Shown in pieces: positions 28,692 through 37,961 of a stretch of 64,000 nucleotides of DNA. Origin of the DNA: Blastocatellia bacterium. GTDB taxonomy: Bacteria > Acidobacteriota > Blastocatellia > UBA7656. Made by a program: the position numbers and the translations under genes. The notes under the pieces were generated by a model, which saw only the letters and a list, made by a program, of their open reading frames with translations, was not told the origin of the DNA and did no database searches. Every line of letters begins with the position of its first letter. Position 1 is the stretch's first letter. Where the stretch lies: contig DATENM010000097.1 of the NCBI GenBank assembly GCA_035275065.1, positions 1-64,000 of the forward strand, read 5' to 3'.

Positions 28692-29864
28692 TCAATCCTC
28701 GCGAAACATCTGCTTCAGGCCGCGCGCCGCCTGGCGGATGCGCTGCTCGTTTTCAATCAGCGCGAAGCGCACGTGGCCGTCGCCGGCCTCGCCAAACCCG
28801 ATGCCGGGCGAAACCCCGACACGGGCGCGCGCCAGAACGTGCTTGGCGAATTCGAGCGACCCCATCGCCCGATAACGTTCGGGGATGCGCGCCCAGACGA
28901 ACATCGTTCCTCTTGGCTTTTCGATCTCCCAGCCGGCGCGCGCAAAGGTGTCAATCAGCACATCGCGCCGCTTGCGATAGGTCTCGGCGATCTGCCCGAC
29001 ATAGGCTTCGCACTCGTTCAGCGCGATGATGGCGGCGATCTGAATGGGCTGAAAGGTTCCGTAATCCAGATAACTTTTGACCCGCGTGAGCGCGGCCACC
29101 ACCTCGGCGTTGCCGACGACAAATCCCATGCGCCAGCCCGCCATGCTGTAGCTCTTCGACAGCGAGAAGAGCTCGACGGCGACATCTTTCGCGCCCTCGA
29201 CCTGAAGGATGCTCGGCGCGGTGTAGCCATCAAAGACCAGATCAGCATAGGCAAAGTCGTGAATGATCAGCGTCCCATGCTCGCGCGCCAGCCGGACGAC
29301 CTCTTCAAAGAAGCTCAGGTCAACGCACATCGTCGTCGGGTTATTGGGAAACGACAGCGTGACGACTTTTGGGCGCTCGGTTTTGATGGCCGACGCCAGC
29401 CGGTCGAGCAGGTCGGCAGGGTTATCTGCCGCGAGCTTGATCAGCTTGCCGTTGGCGATGATCACCGAGTGCGTATGAATCGGGTAAGCCGGCACCGGCA
29501 CGACGGCGGTTTCGCCCGGCGCCAGCACCGTCATCACCAGATGCGCGAGGCCCTCTTTCGCGCCGATGGTCTGCACGACCTCTGTGCCGGGGTCGAGCTG
29601 CACGCCCCACTTGCGCAGGTAGCGGGCGGCGATGGCTTCGCGCAAGTGCGGGATGCCACGCGATACCGAGTAGCGGTGATTGCGCGGGTTGCGCGCCGCC
29701 TCGACGAGTTTTCGGACAATCGGCTTCGGCGTCGGCAAATCGGGATTACCCATGCCGAGGTCAACGACATCTTCGCCCCTGGCTCTGGCCGCCGCCTTCA
29801 ATTCGTTGGTGATGTTGAACACATAAGGCGGGAGCTTGCTGCTCAGTAAAAAACGGTCGCTCAC
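28692..29864 (-). CDS. Class I/II PLP aminotransferase, AlaC-like
   Basis: A 390-residue fold-type I aminotransferase. The PLP lysine lies in LSKSYSMAGWRMG. The N-terminus (PYVFNITNELKAAARARGEDVVDLGMGNPD) and NNPTTMCVDLSFFEE match the AlaC (glutamate-pyruvate aminotransferase) subgroup closely. It would make alanine from pyruvate, the same precursor used by the neighbouring branched-chain genes. It is followed by the LysR gene. The subgroup call is by motif resemblance; related enzymes use methionine or aromatic keto acids. Confidence 0.85.
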   Translation of the reverse strand: MSDRFLLSSKLPPYVFNITNELKAAARARGEDVVDLGMGNPDLPTPKPIVRKLVEAARNPRNHRYSVSRGIPHLREAIAARYLRKWGVQLDPGTEVVQTIGAKEGLAHLVMTVLAPGETAVVPVPAYPIHTHSVIIANGKLIKLAADNPADLLDRLASAIKTERPKVVTLSFPNNPTTMCVDLSFFEEVVRLAREHGTLIIHDFAYADLVFDGYTAPSILQVEGAKDVAVELFSLSKSYSMAGWRMGFVVGNAEVVAALTRVKSYLDYGTFQPIQIAAIIALNECEAYVGQIAETYRKRRDVLIDTFARAGWEIEKPRGTMFVWARIPERYRAMGSLEFAKHVLARARVGVSPGIGFGEAGDGHVRFALIENEQRIRQAARGLKQMFRED

Positions 29865-29998
29865 AAAAACCCCAATCGCGAATTCAAAATGATGGCGGGC
29901 TCACGCTTGCGCCGGCGTCCACCACGCGCGCCGGTCATCGGCAATGGCTCGCCGAGCATTGCCAGCGCACCTGAGATTTCAAATTTGAGATTTGAAAC

Positions 29999-30943
29999 TC
30001 AGACGGCCAGTGACGCGGGGCTGCCGACCGTATGGAGCCAGTCGCCGTAGCGCGGGTCGCGGCCCAGCACGGCATCAAAAAACCGCCGCTGGATCGCTTC
30101 CGTCACCGGCCCGCGCCGGCCCGCGCCAATCGGCGTCTCGTTCAGCTCGCGGATCGGCGTCACCTCTGCCGCCGTGCCGGTGAAGAACGCTTCATCCGCC
30201 CCATAGAGATCGTCGAGCGTGATTACCCCGACCTCGACCCGGTAGCCGAGATCGTCAGCAATCCGCATCACCGCGTCGCGCGTGACACCGAGCAGAATAG
30301 AGGACTGCTCATCGTTGGTCAACAAGCCGCCCTGGCGCACGATGAAGAGGTTTTCGCCTGAGCCTTCGGCGACGTTGCCGCGCTCGTCCAGCAGCAAAGC
30401 TTCGTCGTACCCGGCGGCCATCGCCTCGCGCACCGCCAGCATCGAGTTGATGTAGCCGCCGCACGCCTTGGCCGTCGTCGGCATCATGCGCGAATGGAAT
30501 TTGGTGATCGGCGACACCTTGACGCGCACGCCGTTTTCCAACCCTTCATCGCCCAGGTAAGCCGCCCACGGCCAGACGAGGATCGCCGTTTCGATGGGAC
30601 AGTCACGCGGATGGACGCCGAGGCTTGAGCTGCCGTAGTAAACGATGGGCCGCACGTAACAGCCGGTGAAGCCGTTGCGGTCAATCACTTCGCAGATGGC
30701 TTCAGCGATCTCGCCCTGCGAATACGGAATCGGCAGGCCGTAGAAATTCGCCGAAGCGTAGAGGCGGTCGAGATGCGCGTCGAGGCGAAAGAGCGCCGGG
30801 CCATTGGCGGTTTCATAACAGCGAATCCCTTCAAAGACGCCGCTGCCGTAATGCAGCGCGTGCGACGAAACGTGCAGCGTCGCCTCCTGCCAGCGCACCA
30901 CGCGCCCATTCATCCACACCCACTCGGTTTGCTCAAACGACAT
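29999..30943 (-). CDS. ilvE: Branched-chain amino acid aminotransferase
   Basis: A 314-residue fold-type IV PLP enzyme performing the last step of Val, Leu and Ile synthesis. Family blocks: EATLHVSSHALHYGSGVFEGIRCYET, the PLP Lys region AKACGGYINSMLA, and GSGENLFIVR. I chose start 30943 (MSFEQTEWVWMNGRVV), which overlaps the end of cimA by 11 bp; the longer frame to 31009 lies wholly in cimA. It is translationally coupled to citramalate synthase, consistent with an isoleucine role. Confidence 0.95.
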   Translation of the reverse strand: MSFEQTEWVWMNGRVVRWQEATLHVSSHALHYGSGVFEGIRCYETANGPALFRLDAHLDRLYASANFYGLPIPYSQGEIAEAICEVIDRNGFTGCYVRPIVYYGSSSLGVHPRDCPIETAILVWPWAAYLGDEGLENGVRVKVSPITKFHSRMMPTTAKACGGYINSMLAVREAMAAGYDEALLLDERGNVAEGSGENLFIVRQGGLLTNDEQSSILLGVTRDAVMRIADDLGYRVEVGVITLDDLYGADEAFFTGTAAEVTPIRELNETPIGAGRRGPVTEAIQRRFFDAVLGRDPRYGDWLHTVGSPASLAV

Positions 30944-32627
30944 GATGCACCTCCGGTGACGATGGCGACGCGACGACACCGGGACGCGGCGACGCGGCGA
31001 CCGGCGCAATCGAACTCTCCGTCGCCGCGTCTCCCCTTCGCCGCGTCTCCGCGTCGCACGCCGCCCCTTGCCTTTCCTTGTTCAGCTTGTAGTTGATCGA
31101 ATCGGCGAGCGCCTGCCAGCTCGCTTCGAGAATGTTCTCGGAAACGCCGACCGTGCTCCACGCTTCGTCGCTGTCGCGCGTCCGCACCAGCACGCGGACT
31201 TTGGCCGCCGTCGCGCGATCAGCGTCCAGCACGCGCACCTTATAATCAACCAGGTGGACTTCGGCGAGGCACGCGAAGCCATCGCTTAAGGCGAGGCGCA
31301 AGGCACAGTCGAGCGCATGCACAGGGCCGCAGCCTTCCGCCGTCCCTTCGCGCAATGCGCCATCGAGGCTGACTCGCACCATCGCGCGTGACGTCGGCCC
31401 GTGGCCTTCGCGGCGCTGCGTCGTCACCTCGTAGCTTTCGAGCGAGAAGAACTCGCGATAAGCGCCGACCGCGCTTTCCAGCAGCAAACGGAACGACGCT
31501 TCGGCAGCCTCAAATTGAAAGCCCTGATGCTCCAGCTCCTTGATGCGCTGGACGACGGGCCGCAGCCGCGCGTCATTCGCGTCAACCGCGATGCCCATCT
31601 CGGCGGCTTTGTAAAGCACATTACTCTTGCCCGACAGGTCAGAGACCAGCACGCGGCGGCGGTTGCCCGTCAGCTCAGGATCGATGTGCTCGTAAGTCGC
31701 CGGATCACGCATCACGGCGCTGACGTGGATGCCGCCTTTGTGAGCAAAGGCGCTGCGGCCCACGAACGGCAGGTGATTCGGGTGCGGCAGGTTCGCCAGC
31801 TCTGCGACATAATGCGAAACGTGCGTCAGACCGGTCAGCCGCTCACTGCCGACCGTCTCGTGGCCGAGCTTCAATTCGAGCGCCGCAATCACCGAGCAAA
31901 GATTCGCATTGCCGCAGCGCTCGCCGTAGCCGTTGATCGTGCCCTGCACCTGGCGCGCGCCCTGCTCGACCGCCGCCAGCGAATTGGCTACGGCCAGCTC
32001 CGAATCGTTATGCGCGTGAATGCCAAACGGGATGGCGATGGCGCGCTTGGCCGCGGTGATGGCCTGCACCAATTGGCTGGTCAACGTGCCGCCATTGGTA
32101 TCGCACAAGACAATCAGGTCGGCGCCGCCGCGCTCTGCCGCAAGCAGCGTTTGCATGGCGTAATGCGGGTTCGCTTTATAGCCGTCGAAGAAATGCTCGG
32201 CGTCGTAGATGACTTCGCGCCCTTTGGATTTCAGGTAAGCGACCGAGGCGGCAATCAGCTCGATGTTTTCGTCGAGCGAGATGCCGAGCGCCCGTGTGAC
32301 GTGCAGGTCCCATGTCTTGCCGAAGATGGTGACGACAGGCGTTTCTGCCGCGATCAAGGCGCAGAGGTTTGGGTCGTCTTCCGGGCGGTGCTTCGGGTGG
32401 CAGGTGCTGCCGAAAGCGGCGAGCCGGGCGCGGCGCAGGTCGAGCGCGCGGGCGCGCTCGAAGAACTCGGCGTCTTTGACGTTCGAGCCGGGCCAGCCGC
32501 CCTCAATGTAATCAACGCCAAGCTCGCCGAGCTTGCGCGCCACGGCCAGCTTGTCTTCAACCGAAAAGGCGACGCCTTCGCCCTGCGTCCCATCGCGCAA
32601 TGTCGTGTCGTAGATTCTTACCCTCAT
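30933..32627 (-). CDS. cimA: (R)-citramalate synthase
   Basis: A 564-residue enzyme condensing pyruvate and acetyl-CoA to citramalate, the threonine-independent entry to isoleucine. The N-terminus YDTTLRDGTQGEGVAFSVED and the block VDYIEGGWPGSNVKD identify the CimA branch of the isopropylmalate synthase family. The metal site HAHNDSELAVANSL is present, and the C-terminal leucine/isoleucine regulatory domain (about 420-535) is intact. The last 30 residues are low-complexity, rich in Arg/Ala/Ser. There is no ilvA in the window, so this is likely the isoleucine route here. A dispersed hairpin repeat fills the upstream space. Confidence 0.94.
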   Translation of the reverse strand: MRVRIYDTTLRDGTQGEGVAFSVEDKLAVARKLGELGVDYIEGGWPGSNVKDAEFFERARALDLRRARLAAFGSTCHPKHRPEDDPNLCALIAAETPVVTIFGKTWDLHVTRALGISLDENIELIAASVAYLKSKGREVIYDAEHFFDGYKANPHYAMQTLLAAERGGADLIVLCDTNGGTLTSQLVQAITAAKRAIAIPFGIHAHNDSELAVANSLAAVEQGARQVQGTINGYGERCGNANLCSVIAALELKLGHETVGSERLTGLTHVSHYVAELANLPHPNHLPFVGRSAFAHKGGIHVSAVMRDPATYEHIDPELTGNRRRVLVSDLSGKSNVLYKAAEMGIAVDANDARLRPVVQRIKELEHQGFQFEAAEASFRLLLESAVGAYREFFSLESYEVTTQRREGHGPTSRAMVRVSLDGALREGTAEGCGPVHALDCALRLALSDGFACLAEVHLVDYKVRVLDADRATAAKVRVLVRTRDSDEAWSTVGVSENILEASWQALADSINYKLNKERQGAACDAETRRRGDAATESSIAPVAASPRPGVVASPSSPEVHHVV

Positions 32628-32656
32628 AGCTGCTCGTTTCCCTGTCTGTAATGAAA

Positions 32657-32800
32657 GCTCCGTAGGAGCGCGATGTTTATAGTAACCGCTGCTGATAAAA
32701 CCAAGCCCCGTAGGGGCGAAATGTCCACATGCCGCTGCTGACGGAGCTTGGCTTTATTTCCGTCATCCCGTTGCTATAAACATTGCGTCCCTAACGGGAC
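32657..32800. repeat. Inverted repeat of the CCGTAGGGGC...TTTATAG type
   Basis: Left arm (32657-32686) contains CCGTAGGAGCG then ATGTTTATAG; right arm (32770-32800) contains CTATAAACAT then CCCTAACGGGA. Between them is a further partial copy (CCCCGTAGGGGCGAAATGT, 32706-32724) and an AAGCCAAGC/GCTTGG-type pairing. It lies between gltB and cimA. It resembles dispersed hairpins seen in several environmental bacterial phyla (recollection, unchecked). Confidence 0.8.
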
Positions 32801-32813
32801 TGCTTCAGATGCG

Positions 32814-35800
32814 CTACACCGATGCATGACGACGTGGGGACTTGATGGGTACTGATTCGACTGTTTCCGCCGCATCATCTGCGGCAGCAACTTCTGTCGT
32901 CTCGGCCTGACGCGCGGCGCGGGCGGCCAGCTCGCCTTGCGTCACTACCTGCCAGAAACGCGAGCGGTAGACGGCCCAGTGCCACAGCACCTCGCGCGCC
33001 CGCAGGCTGCCGGTCAGCTCGCAATGCCGCTCGATCAAGCGTCGCAGTCGCTGCTCGGCGGCTTCCGTCAGCTCGCGTTCAAGCTGCACCATCTCTTGAT
33101 TGCAGCGACGCTCGAAACACTCGTTGACGTCGAACACGAAAGCCGTGCCGCCGGTCATGCCCGCGCCGAAATTGCGCCCGGTGTCGCCAAGCACGACCAC
33201 CGTGCCGGCTGTCATGTATTCGCAGCCGTGATCGCCGATGCCTTCGACCACCGCCGCCGCGCCGCTGTTGCGCACGGCGAAGCGTTCGCCGGCGCGTCCG
33301 GCCAGAAAGATCGAGCCGCCGGTCGCGCCGTACAGAATCGTGTTGCCGGCGATGACATTGTCGGCCCAATCAAAGCCGGCTTCGGCGGACGGGCGGATGA
33401 CGATTTCGCCGCCGCTCATGCCTTTGCCGACGTAGTCGTTGGCCTCGCCCATGAGCGTCAGCCTCATGCCCCCGGCGCAGAACGCGCCGAAGCTCTGCCC
33501 CGCCGTGCCGTTGAACACCGCGTCAATCGTGCCGTCAGGCAGCCCCTGATTGCCGTAGCGCCGCGCGATGCTGCCGGCGACGCGCGCCCCGACCGTGCGA
33601 TCCGTGTTGCCGATTGAATAAGTGAGCGCCACCGGCGCGACCTTAACAATGGCTTCGCGTACGTCTTGCAAGAACCGTTCGTTGAGCGGCGAGGTCAGCT
33701 TGCCATTGCATTCGCCGACTGAACGACGTGCCCGCGTGCCCGAACTGTCGGCCTGAGCGATGAGCGGCTCAAGATCGAGCTTCACATTGCGCGCCGTCTT
33801 GGCATTCGCTTTTTCAATCAACAACTCGCTGCGGCCGATGACCTCTTCCAGCGAGCGGAAGCCGAGGCCGGCAAGCAAAGCGCGCACGTCTTCGGCGAGC
33901 TGCATGAAAAACCGAATGACCATCTCCGGTTTGCCCGCGAAGCGCTCGCGCAGGTGGCCAAGCTGTGTCGCGATGCCGACGGGGCAGGTGTTCAGATGGC
34001 ACTGCCGCGCCATCACACAGCCGAGCGCCACCAGCAAGCTCGTGCCAAAGCCAAACTCTTCGGCGCCCATCATCGCGGCAACCATCACGTCGCGCGCCGT
34101 CTTCAGGCCGCCGTCAACGCGCAGCCGCACGCGCCCGCGCAGGTCGTTCAACAAGAGCGTCTGTTGCGCCTCGGCCAGGCCGATCTCCCAAGGCGCGCCG
34201 GCATGCTTGATCGAGCCGAGCGGTGACGCGCCGGTGCCGCCGTCGTGGCCGGCGATGTGAATCACGTCGGCGAACGCTTTCGCCACACCCGCCGCCACCG
34301 TGCCGACGCCGGCTTCGCTGACGAGTTTCACCGCGACGCGCGCCCGCGGGTTGACCTGCTTTAAGTCGAAGATGAGCTGCGCGAGGTCTTCGATGGAATA
34401 GATGTCATGGTGCGGCGGCGGCGAAATCAACGTCACCCCCTGGACCGAATGGCGCAGCGCGGCAATCTCTGCCGTCACCTTGTGACCGGGCAGTTGGCCG
34501 CCTTCGCCGGGCTTCGCGCCTTGAGCGATTTTGATCTCCAGCTCGTCGGCAGACATCAAATATTCGGGCGTCACACCGAAGCGCGCCGACGCCACCTGCT
34601 TGATGCGACTGTTGCCGAGGTCGCCGTTCGCGTCGGGGTAATAACGCGCCGCGTCTTCGCCGCCTTCGCCGCTGTTGCTGCGCCCGCCGATGCGGTTCAT
34701 GGCGATAGCAATCGTCTCGTGCGCTTCTCGCGAGAGCGCGCCCAAAGACATCGCCGAAGCCACGAATCGCTTGACGATTTCGGCCGCCGGCTCGACTTCA
34801 TCAATTGAAACCGGCTCGCCGCCGCGAAAGTCGAGCAGATCGCGCAACGTCATCGCCGGTCGTTCATTGACCGTGCCGCTATAGGCAGCGAACTCGGCTT
34901 GATTGCCGCGCGCCAACTTGTGCAGGGCGCGAAAGACCGCCGGGTTGAAGGCGTGATACTCGCCGCCGGCGCGATAGCGGAAATAGCCGGCGTCTTCAAG
35001 CGGCCTGTCGCCGGCGTACGCCGCGTCGTGGAAGCGCAGCATATCGCGGGTAATCTCGCGGAGGCCGATGCCGCCGACGCGCGACGGCGTGCCGGTGAAG
35101 TATTTCTCGATCAACTGGTGGTCGAGGCCGATGGCTTCAAAGACTTGCGCGCCCGCGTAGCTCGCAATCGTCGCGACGCCCATCTTCGTCATTATCTTGC
35201 GCAGGCCGCTTTCGACCGCCGCTTTGTAGTTGCGCAGCGCGCCCGGAATGCTCATGCCGCGCTTGCGCGTTTCGTGGGCGACGATCTCGAATCCGAGATA
35301 AGGATTGACCGCCTGCGCGCCATAGCCGAGCAGGCAAGCGAAGTGATGGTCTTCGCGGGCTTCGCCGGTTTCGACGACGAGGCTGGCGCGCATCCTCAGG
35401 CCCGCTCGGATCAAGTGGTGATGCACGGCGCTGACCGCCAGCATCATCGGCATCGGCAACTGCAAATCGCTCGCGCCGCGGTCGCTCAAGATGACAATCG
35501 AATGGCCGGCTTCGACCGCCGCCGCGGCCTGCTCGCACAGCGCATCAAGCACATTCTCTAGTGACCGCTTGCCGCCGCGCCTGCCGTACAATGTCGCCAG
35601 CGTCACCGTTGCGTAGCCGCGGCGGCCACTGCCGCGCAGCCATTCAAGATCAGAATCCGTGAGGACGGGGGAGCGCAGCTTGATTAATCGCGCCGCCGCC
35701 TGCCGGTCTTCGAGCAAACTGCCGCGCGGCCCGATCAAGGTTTCGAGCGACATCACCAGCTTTTCGCGGATCGGGTCAATCGGCGGGTTGGTCACCTGCG

Positions 35801-37349
35801 CGAAGCGCTGCTTGAAGTAGGTGTAGAGCAAGCGCGGCTTGGCTGACAGCACCGCCAGCGGCGTGTCGTCGCCCATCGAGCCAATCGGCTCGCGGCTCTT
35901 GTCAAACATCGGCTCGATGATGCGCTGCACGTCTTCGACCGTGTAGCCGAACTGTTTCATGCGAACGATCAAATCCGCTTCGTCCGACGTGACCGCATAG
36001 CCCAGGTCGAGTGTGCTTGGGCAGACGGTCATCTGATTCCGCACCCACTGGCGATAAGGCTTGCGCCGCGCCCGTTCGAGCTTGATCTGCTGGTCGCGCA
36101 GCAGCAGGCCGCGCTCGGTATCAACCGCGATCATCTGCCCAGGCCCCAGGCGGCCCTTTTCAAGAATGCTTTCTTCGTCGAGCCGGACAGCGCCCGCCTC
36201 GCTCGCCATCACCACCAGGCCGTCGCGCGTCACCGCGTAGCGCGCCGGGCGCAGGCCGTTGCGGTCGAGCGCCGCGGCAACGAACCGCCCATCGCTGAAG
36301 GCGACACCCGCCGGGCCGTCCCACGGTTCGGTTAAGCACGCCGCGTATTCGTAAAAGCCGCGCAGGTCGCCTTCCATATGCGGCGCGTTCTCGTGCGCTT
36401 CGGGCATCAACATCATCATCGCGTGCAGCGCGTCACGGCGGCTCAGCGCCAGCAGCTCAAGCGCATTATCGAAGCTCGCCGAATCCGACCCCTGTGCCCA
36501 GATGATCGGCTTCAATCGCTCGACGCGGTGCTGCCAGACACGCGAGCGCAGGCTGGCTTCGCGGGCGCGCATCCAGTTGCGATTGCCGGCAATCGTGTTG
36601 ATCTCGCCGTTGTGCGCCAGCATGCGGAACGGCTGCGCCAGCGCCCAGTTGGGAAACGTGTTGGTCGAGTAACGCTGATGAAAGATGGCGAAACGCGTTG
36701 CGTAATCCGCGTCGCGGAGGTCGCGGTAAAAGGCCGCGAGCTGCGTGGCAATCATCAAGCCTTTGTAGACGACCGTGCGGGATGACAGCGAGGTGATATA
36801 GAAGCCTTTGATTTCGGCGGTCTGCCGCTCGATCTCTTTGCGGACGAGATAAAGCGTCTGCTCGAACTCGAACGGCTCGACGTGCCGGCGGCCGATTAAT
36901 ACCTGCTCAATTCTTGGCGCGGTGCGCGCGGCCTTGGCGCCGAGCGCCGCTTCGTCCACAGGCACACGCCGCCAGTAGTAGACCAGCAGGCCATAGCGTT
37001 CGAGCACCTGTTCGACAACGCGCCGGCAGACGGCGGCTTCGTCCACCGCGCGCGGCAGAAAGATCATGCCGAGGGCCAGGTCTTCGGATTGAGGGCGCAG
37101 GAAGCCACGACGTTCGATCTCGCGCACGAGCAGCCGCCGGGGAAGCTGCGTGAGCACGCCCGCGCCGTCGCCCGTCAAGCCATCGGCATCAACTGCGCCA
37201 CGGTGCAAGAGGTTGCCGAGCGCTTCGAGTGCAGTGCCGAGCAGGCGGTGGCTGGCGTCGCCTGTGAGGTTGGCTACAAAGCCCACGCCGCAGGCGTCGT
37301 GCTCGAATTGCGAGTCATAGAGCAGGCGTTGAGGAACGTCGTCCTTCAT
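32814..37349 (-). CDS. gltB: Glutamate synthase large subunit
   Basis: A 1511-residue GOGAT alpha subunit, standard length. The glutaminase nucleophile is Cys20 in FEHDACGVGF; the 19 preceding residues may be a cleaved propeptide, as in known GOGATs. Central and FMN-binding domains follow, including GGRSNSGEGGEDAARY, KPGEGGQLPGHKV and HDGGTGASPLGSIKHAG. The Fe-S region MARQCHLNTCPVGIATQ and the C-terminal beta-helix are complete. No gltD (small subunit) lies in the window, so it either uses a distant small subunit or ferredoxin. With GlnA it completes the ammonium-assimilating cycle. The C-terminal about 50 residues are divergent. Confidence 0.96.
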   Translation of the reverse strand: MKDDVPQRLLYDSQFEHDACGVGFVANLTGDASHRLLGTALEALGNLLHRGAVDADGLTGDGAGVLTQLPRRLLVREIERRGFLRPQSEDLALGMIFLPRAVDEAAVCRRVVEQVLERYGLLVYYWRRVPVDEAALGAKAARTAPRIEQVLIGRRHVEPFEFEQTLYLVRKEIERQTAEIKGFYITSLSSRTVVYKGLMIATQLAAFYRDLRDADYATRFAIFHQRYSTNTFPNWALAQPFRMLAHNGEINTIAGNRNWMRAREASLRSRVWQHRVERLKPIIWAQGSDSASFDNALELLALSRRDALHAMMMLMPEAHENAPHMEGDLRGFYEYAACLTEPWDGPAGVAFSDGRFVAAALDRNGLRPARYAVTRDGLVVMASEAGAVRLDEESILEKGRLGPGQMIAVDTERGLLLRDQQIKLERARRKPYRQWVRNQMTVCPSTLDLGYAVTSDEADLIVRMKQFGYTVEDVQRIIEPMFDKSREPIGSMGDDTPLAVLSAKPRLLYTYFKQRFAQVTNPPIDPIREKLVMSLETLIGPRGSLLEDRQAAARLIKLRSPVLTDSDLEWLRGSGRRGYATVTLATLYGRRGGKRSLENVLDALCEQAAAAVEAGHSIVILSDRGASDLQLPMPMMLAVSAVHHHLIRAGLRMRASLVVETGEAREDHHFACLLGYGAQAVNPYLGFEIVAHETRKRGMSIPGALRNYKAAVESGLRKIMTKMGVATIASYAGAQVFEAIGLDHQLIEKYFTGTPSRVGGIGLREITRDMLRFHDAAYAGDRPLEDAGYFRYRAGGEYHAFNPAVFRALHKLARGNQAEFAAYSGTVNERPAMTLRDLLDFRGGEPVSIDEVEPAAEIVKRFVASAMSLGALSREAHETIAIAMNRIGGRSNSGEGGEDAARYYPDANGDLGNSRIKQVASARFGVTPEYLMSADELEIKIAQGAKPGEGGQLPGHKVTAEIAALRHSVQGVTLISPPPHHDIYSIEDLAQLIFDLKQVNPRARVAVKLVSEAGVGTVAAGVAKAFADVIHIAGHDGGTGASPLGSIKHAGAPWEIGLAEAQQTLLLNDLRGRVRLRVDGGLKTARDVMVAAMMGAEEFGFGTSLLVALGCVMARQCHLNTCPVGIATQLGHLRERFAGKPEMVIRFFMQLAEDVRALLAGLGFRSLEEVIGRSELLIEKANAKTARNVKLDLEPLIAQADSSGTRARRSVGECNGKLTSPLNERFLQDVREAIVKVAPVALTYSIGNTDRTVGARVAGSIARRYGNQGLPDGTIDAVFNGTAGQSFGAFCAGGMRLTLMGEANDYVGKGMSGGEIVIRPSAEAGFDWADNVIAGNTILYGATGGSIFLAGRAGERFAVRNSGAAAVVEGIGDHGCEYMTAGTVVVLGDTGRNFGAGMTGGTAFVFDVNECFERRCNQEMVQLERELTEAAEQRLRRLIERHCELTGSLRAREVLWHWAVYRSRFWQVVTQGELAARAARQAETTEVAAADDAAETVESVPIKSPRRHASV

Positions 37350-37367
37350 TGCTGAAACCTTTCAAAT

Positions 37368-37575
37368 GCGGATTGCCGATTGCGGATTGCGGATTTCGTC
37401 TGCGAGCGAGCACCGGAGGATGCGATTCGAGAGGGAAGACTTCAAGACAGTGACAAGTGACAAGTGACAAGAACGAGAAAATGTCTTGTCACTGTTTACT
37501 TGTCACTTGTCACTATCCTCAAGCCCTCCCTCTCAAATCAAGCTGGCAATCCGCAATCCGCAATCGGCAATCCGC
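37368..37575. repeat. Nested inverted repeats of GCGGATT and GACAAGT words
   Basis: Outer arms: GCGGATTGCCGATTGCGG-type words at 37368-37395 pair with CCGCAATCCGCAATCGGC-type words at 37545-37575. Inside them is a second pair: GTGACAAGTGACAAG-type (37449-37472) with CTTGTCAC...ACTTGTCACTTG (37485-37514). Two different word families are thus nested in one locus between gltB and the cupin gene. The outer right arm reaches to 2 bp from the cupin stop. Confidence 0.85.
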
Positions 37576-37577
37576 CT

Positions 37578-37952
37578 TCACACAGCCCACAAGTACTGAT
37601 CGGGGTCCTGGTGCAGGAAGCGGTCTTCGCCGGTGATCCAGTCCACACGCCGCGGCGTGCAGATGTCTAAGGCGACGGTGTCTTCTAACGCCTCCGACGA
37701 ATGCTCGACCCCTGGAGAAATGGCGAGCATCTGGTTTTCGCGCAGCGTCACATCGCCGGTCGGCAGGTGGAACAGCCATGCGCCTTTGAGCACGATGACG
37801 ACTTCTTCGTGCTCGTGGTGGTGCGTCTGCGTCACCGCGCCGCCCTTGACTTCGACGCGCGCGACGACCAGGTTTTCGCCGAGCGCCACTTTGCGCTTAT
37901 ACATCTCGGAAATCTCTTCCGGTCGCATCTTGTCCCAATCGTAGAATCCCAT
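37578..37952 (-). CDS. Cupin-domain protein
   Basis: A 124-residue single-domain cupin. The metal-site motif THHHEHEE (about 42-49) and a second-motif His (PGVEHSSEA) suggest a divalent-metal centre. No catalytic specificity can be assigned. It starts 9 bp after the ilvC stop and is the last gene of the ilvBNC operon, so it is probably expressed under branched-chain control; the connection is otherwise unexplained. The N-terminus (GFYDWDKMRPEEISEMYKR) is characteristic of short stand-alone cupins. Confidence 0.85.
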   Translation of the reverse strand: MGFYDWDKMRPEEISEMYKRKVALGENLVVARVEVKGGAVTQTHHHEHEEVVIVLKGAWLFHLPTGDVTLRENQMLAISPGVEHSSEALEDTVALDICTPRRVDWITGEDRFLHQDPDQYLWAV

Positions 37953-37961
37953 ACTGCCTCC

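Noticed and set aside
32937..35561. Several long plus-strand ORFs opposite gltB
   Set aside because: Antisense shadows, Arg/Ala-rich composition, no protein family features; gltB is intact throughout.
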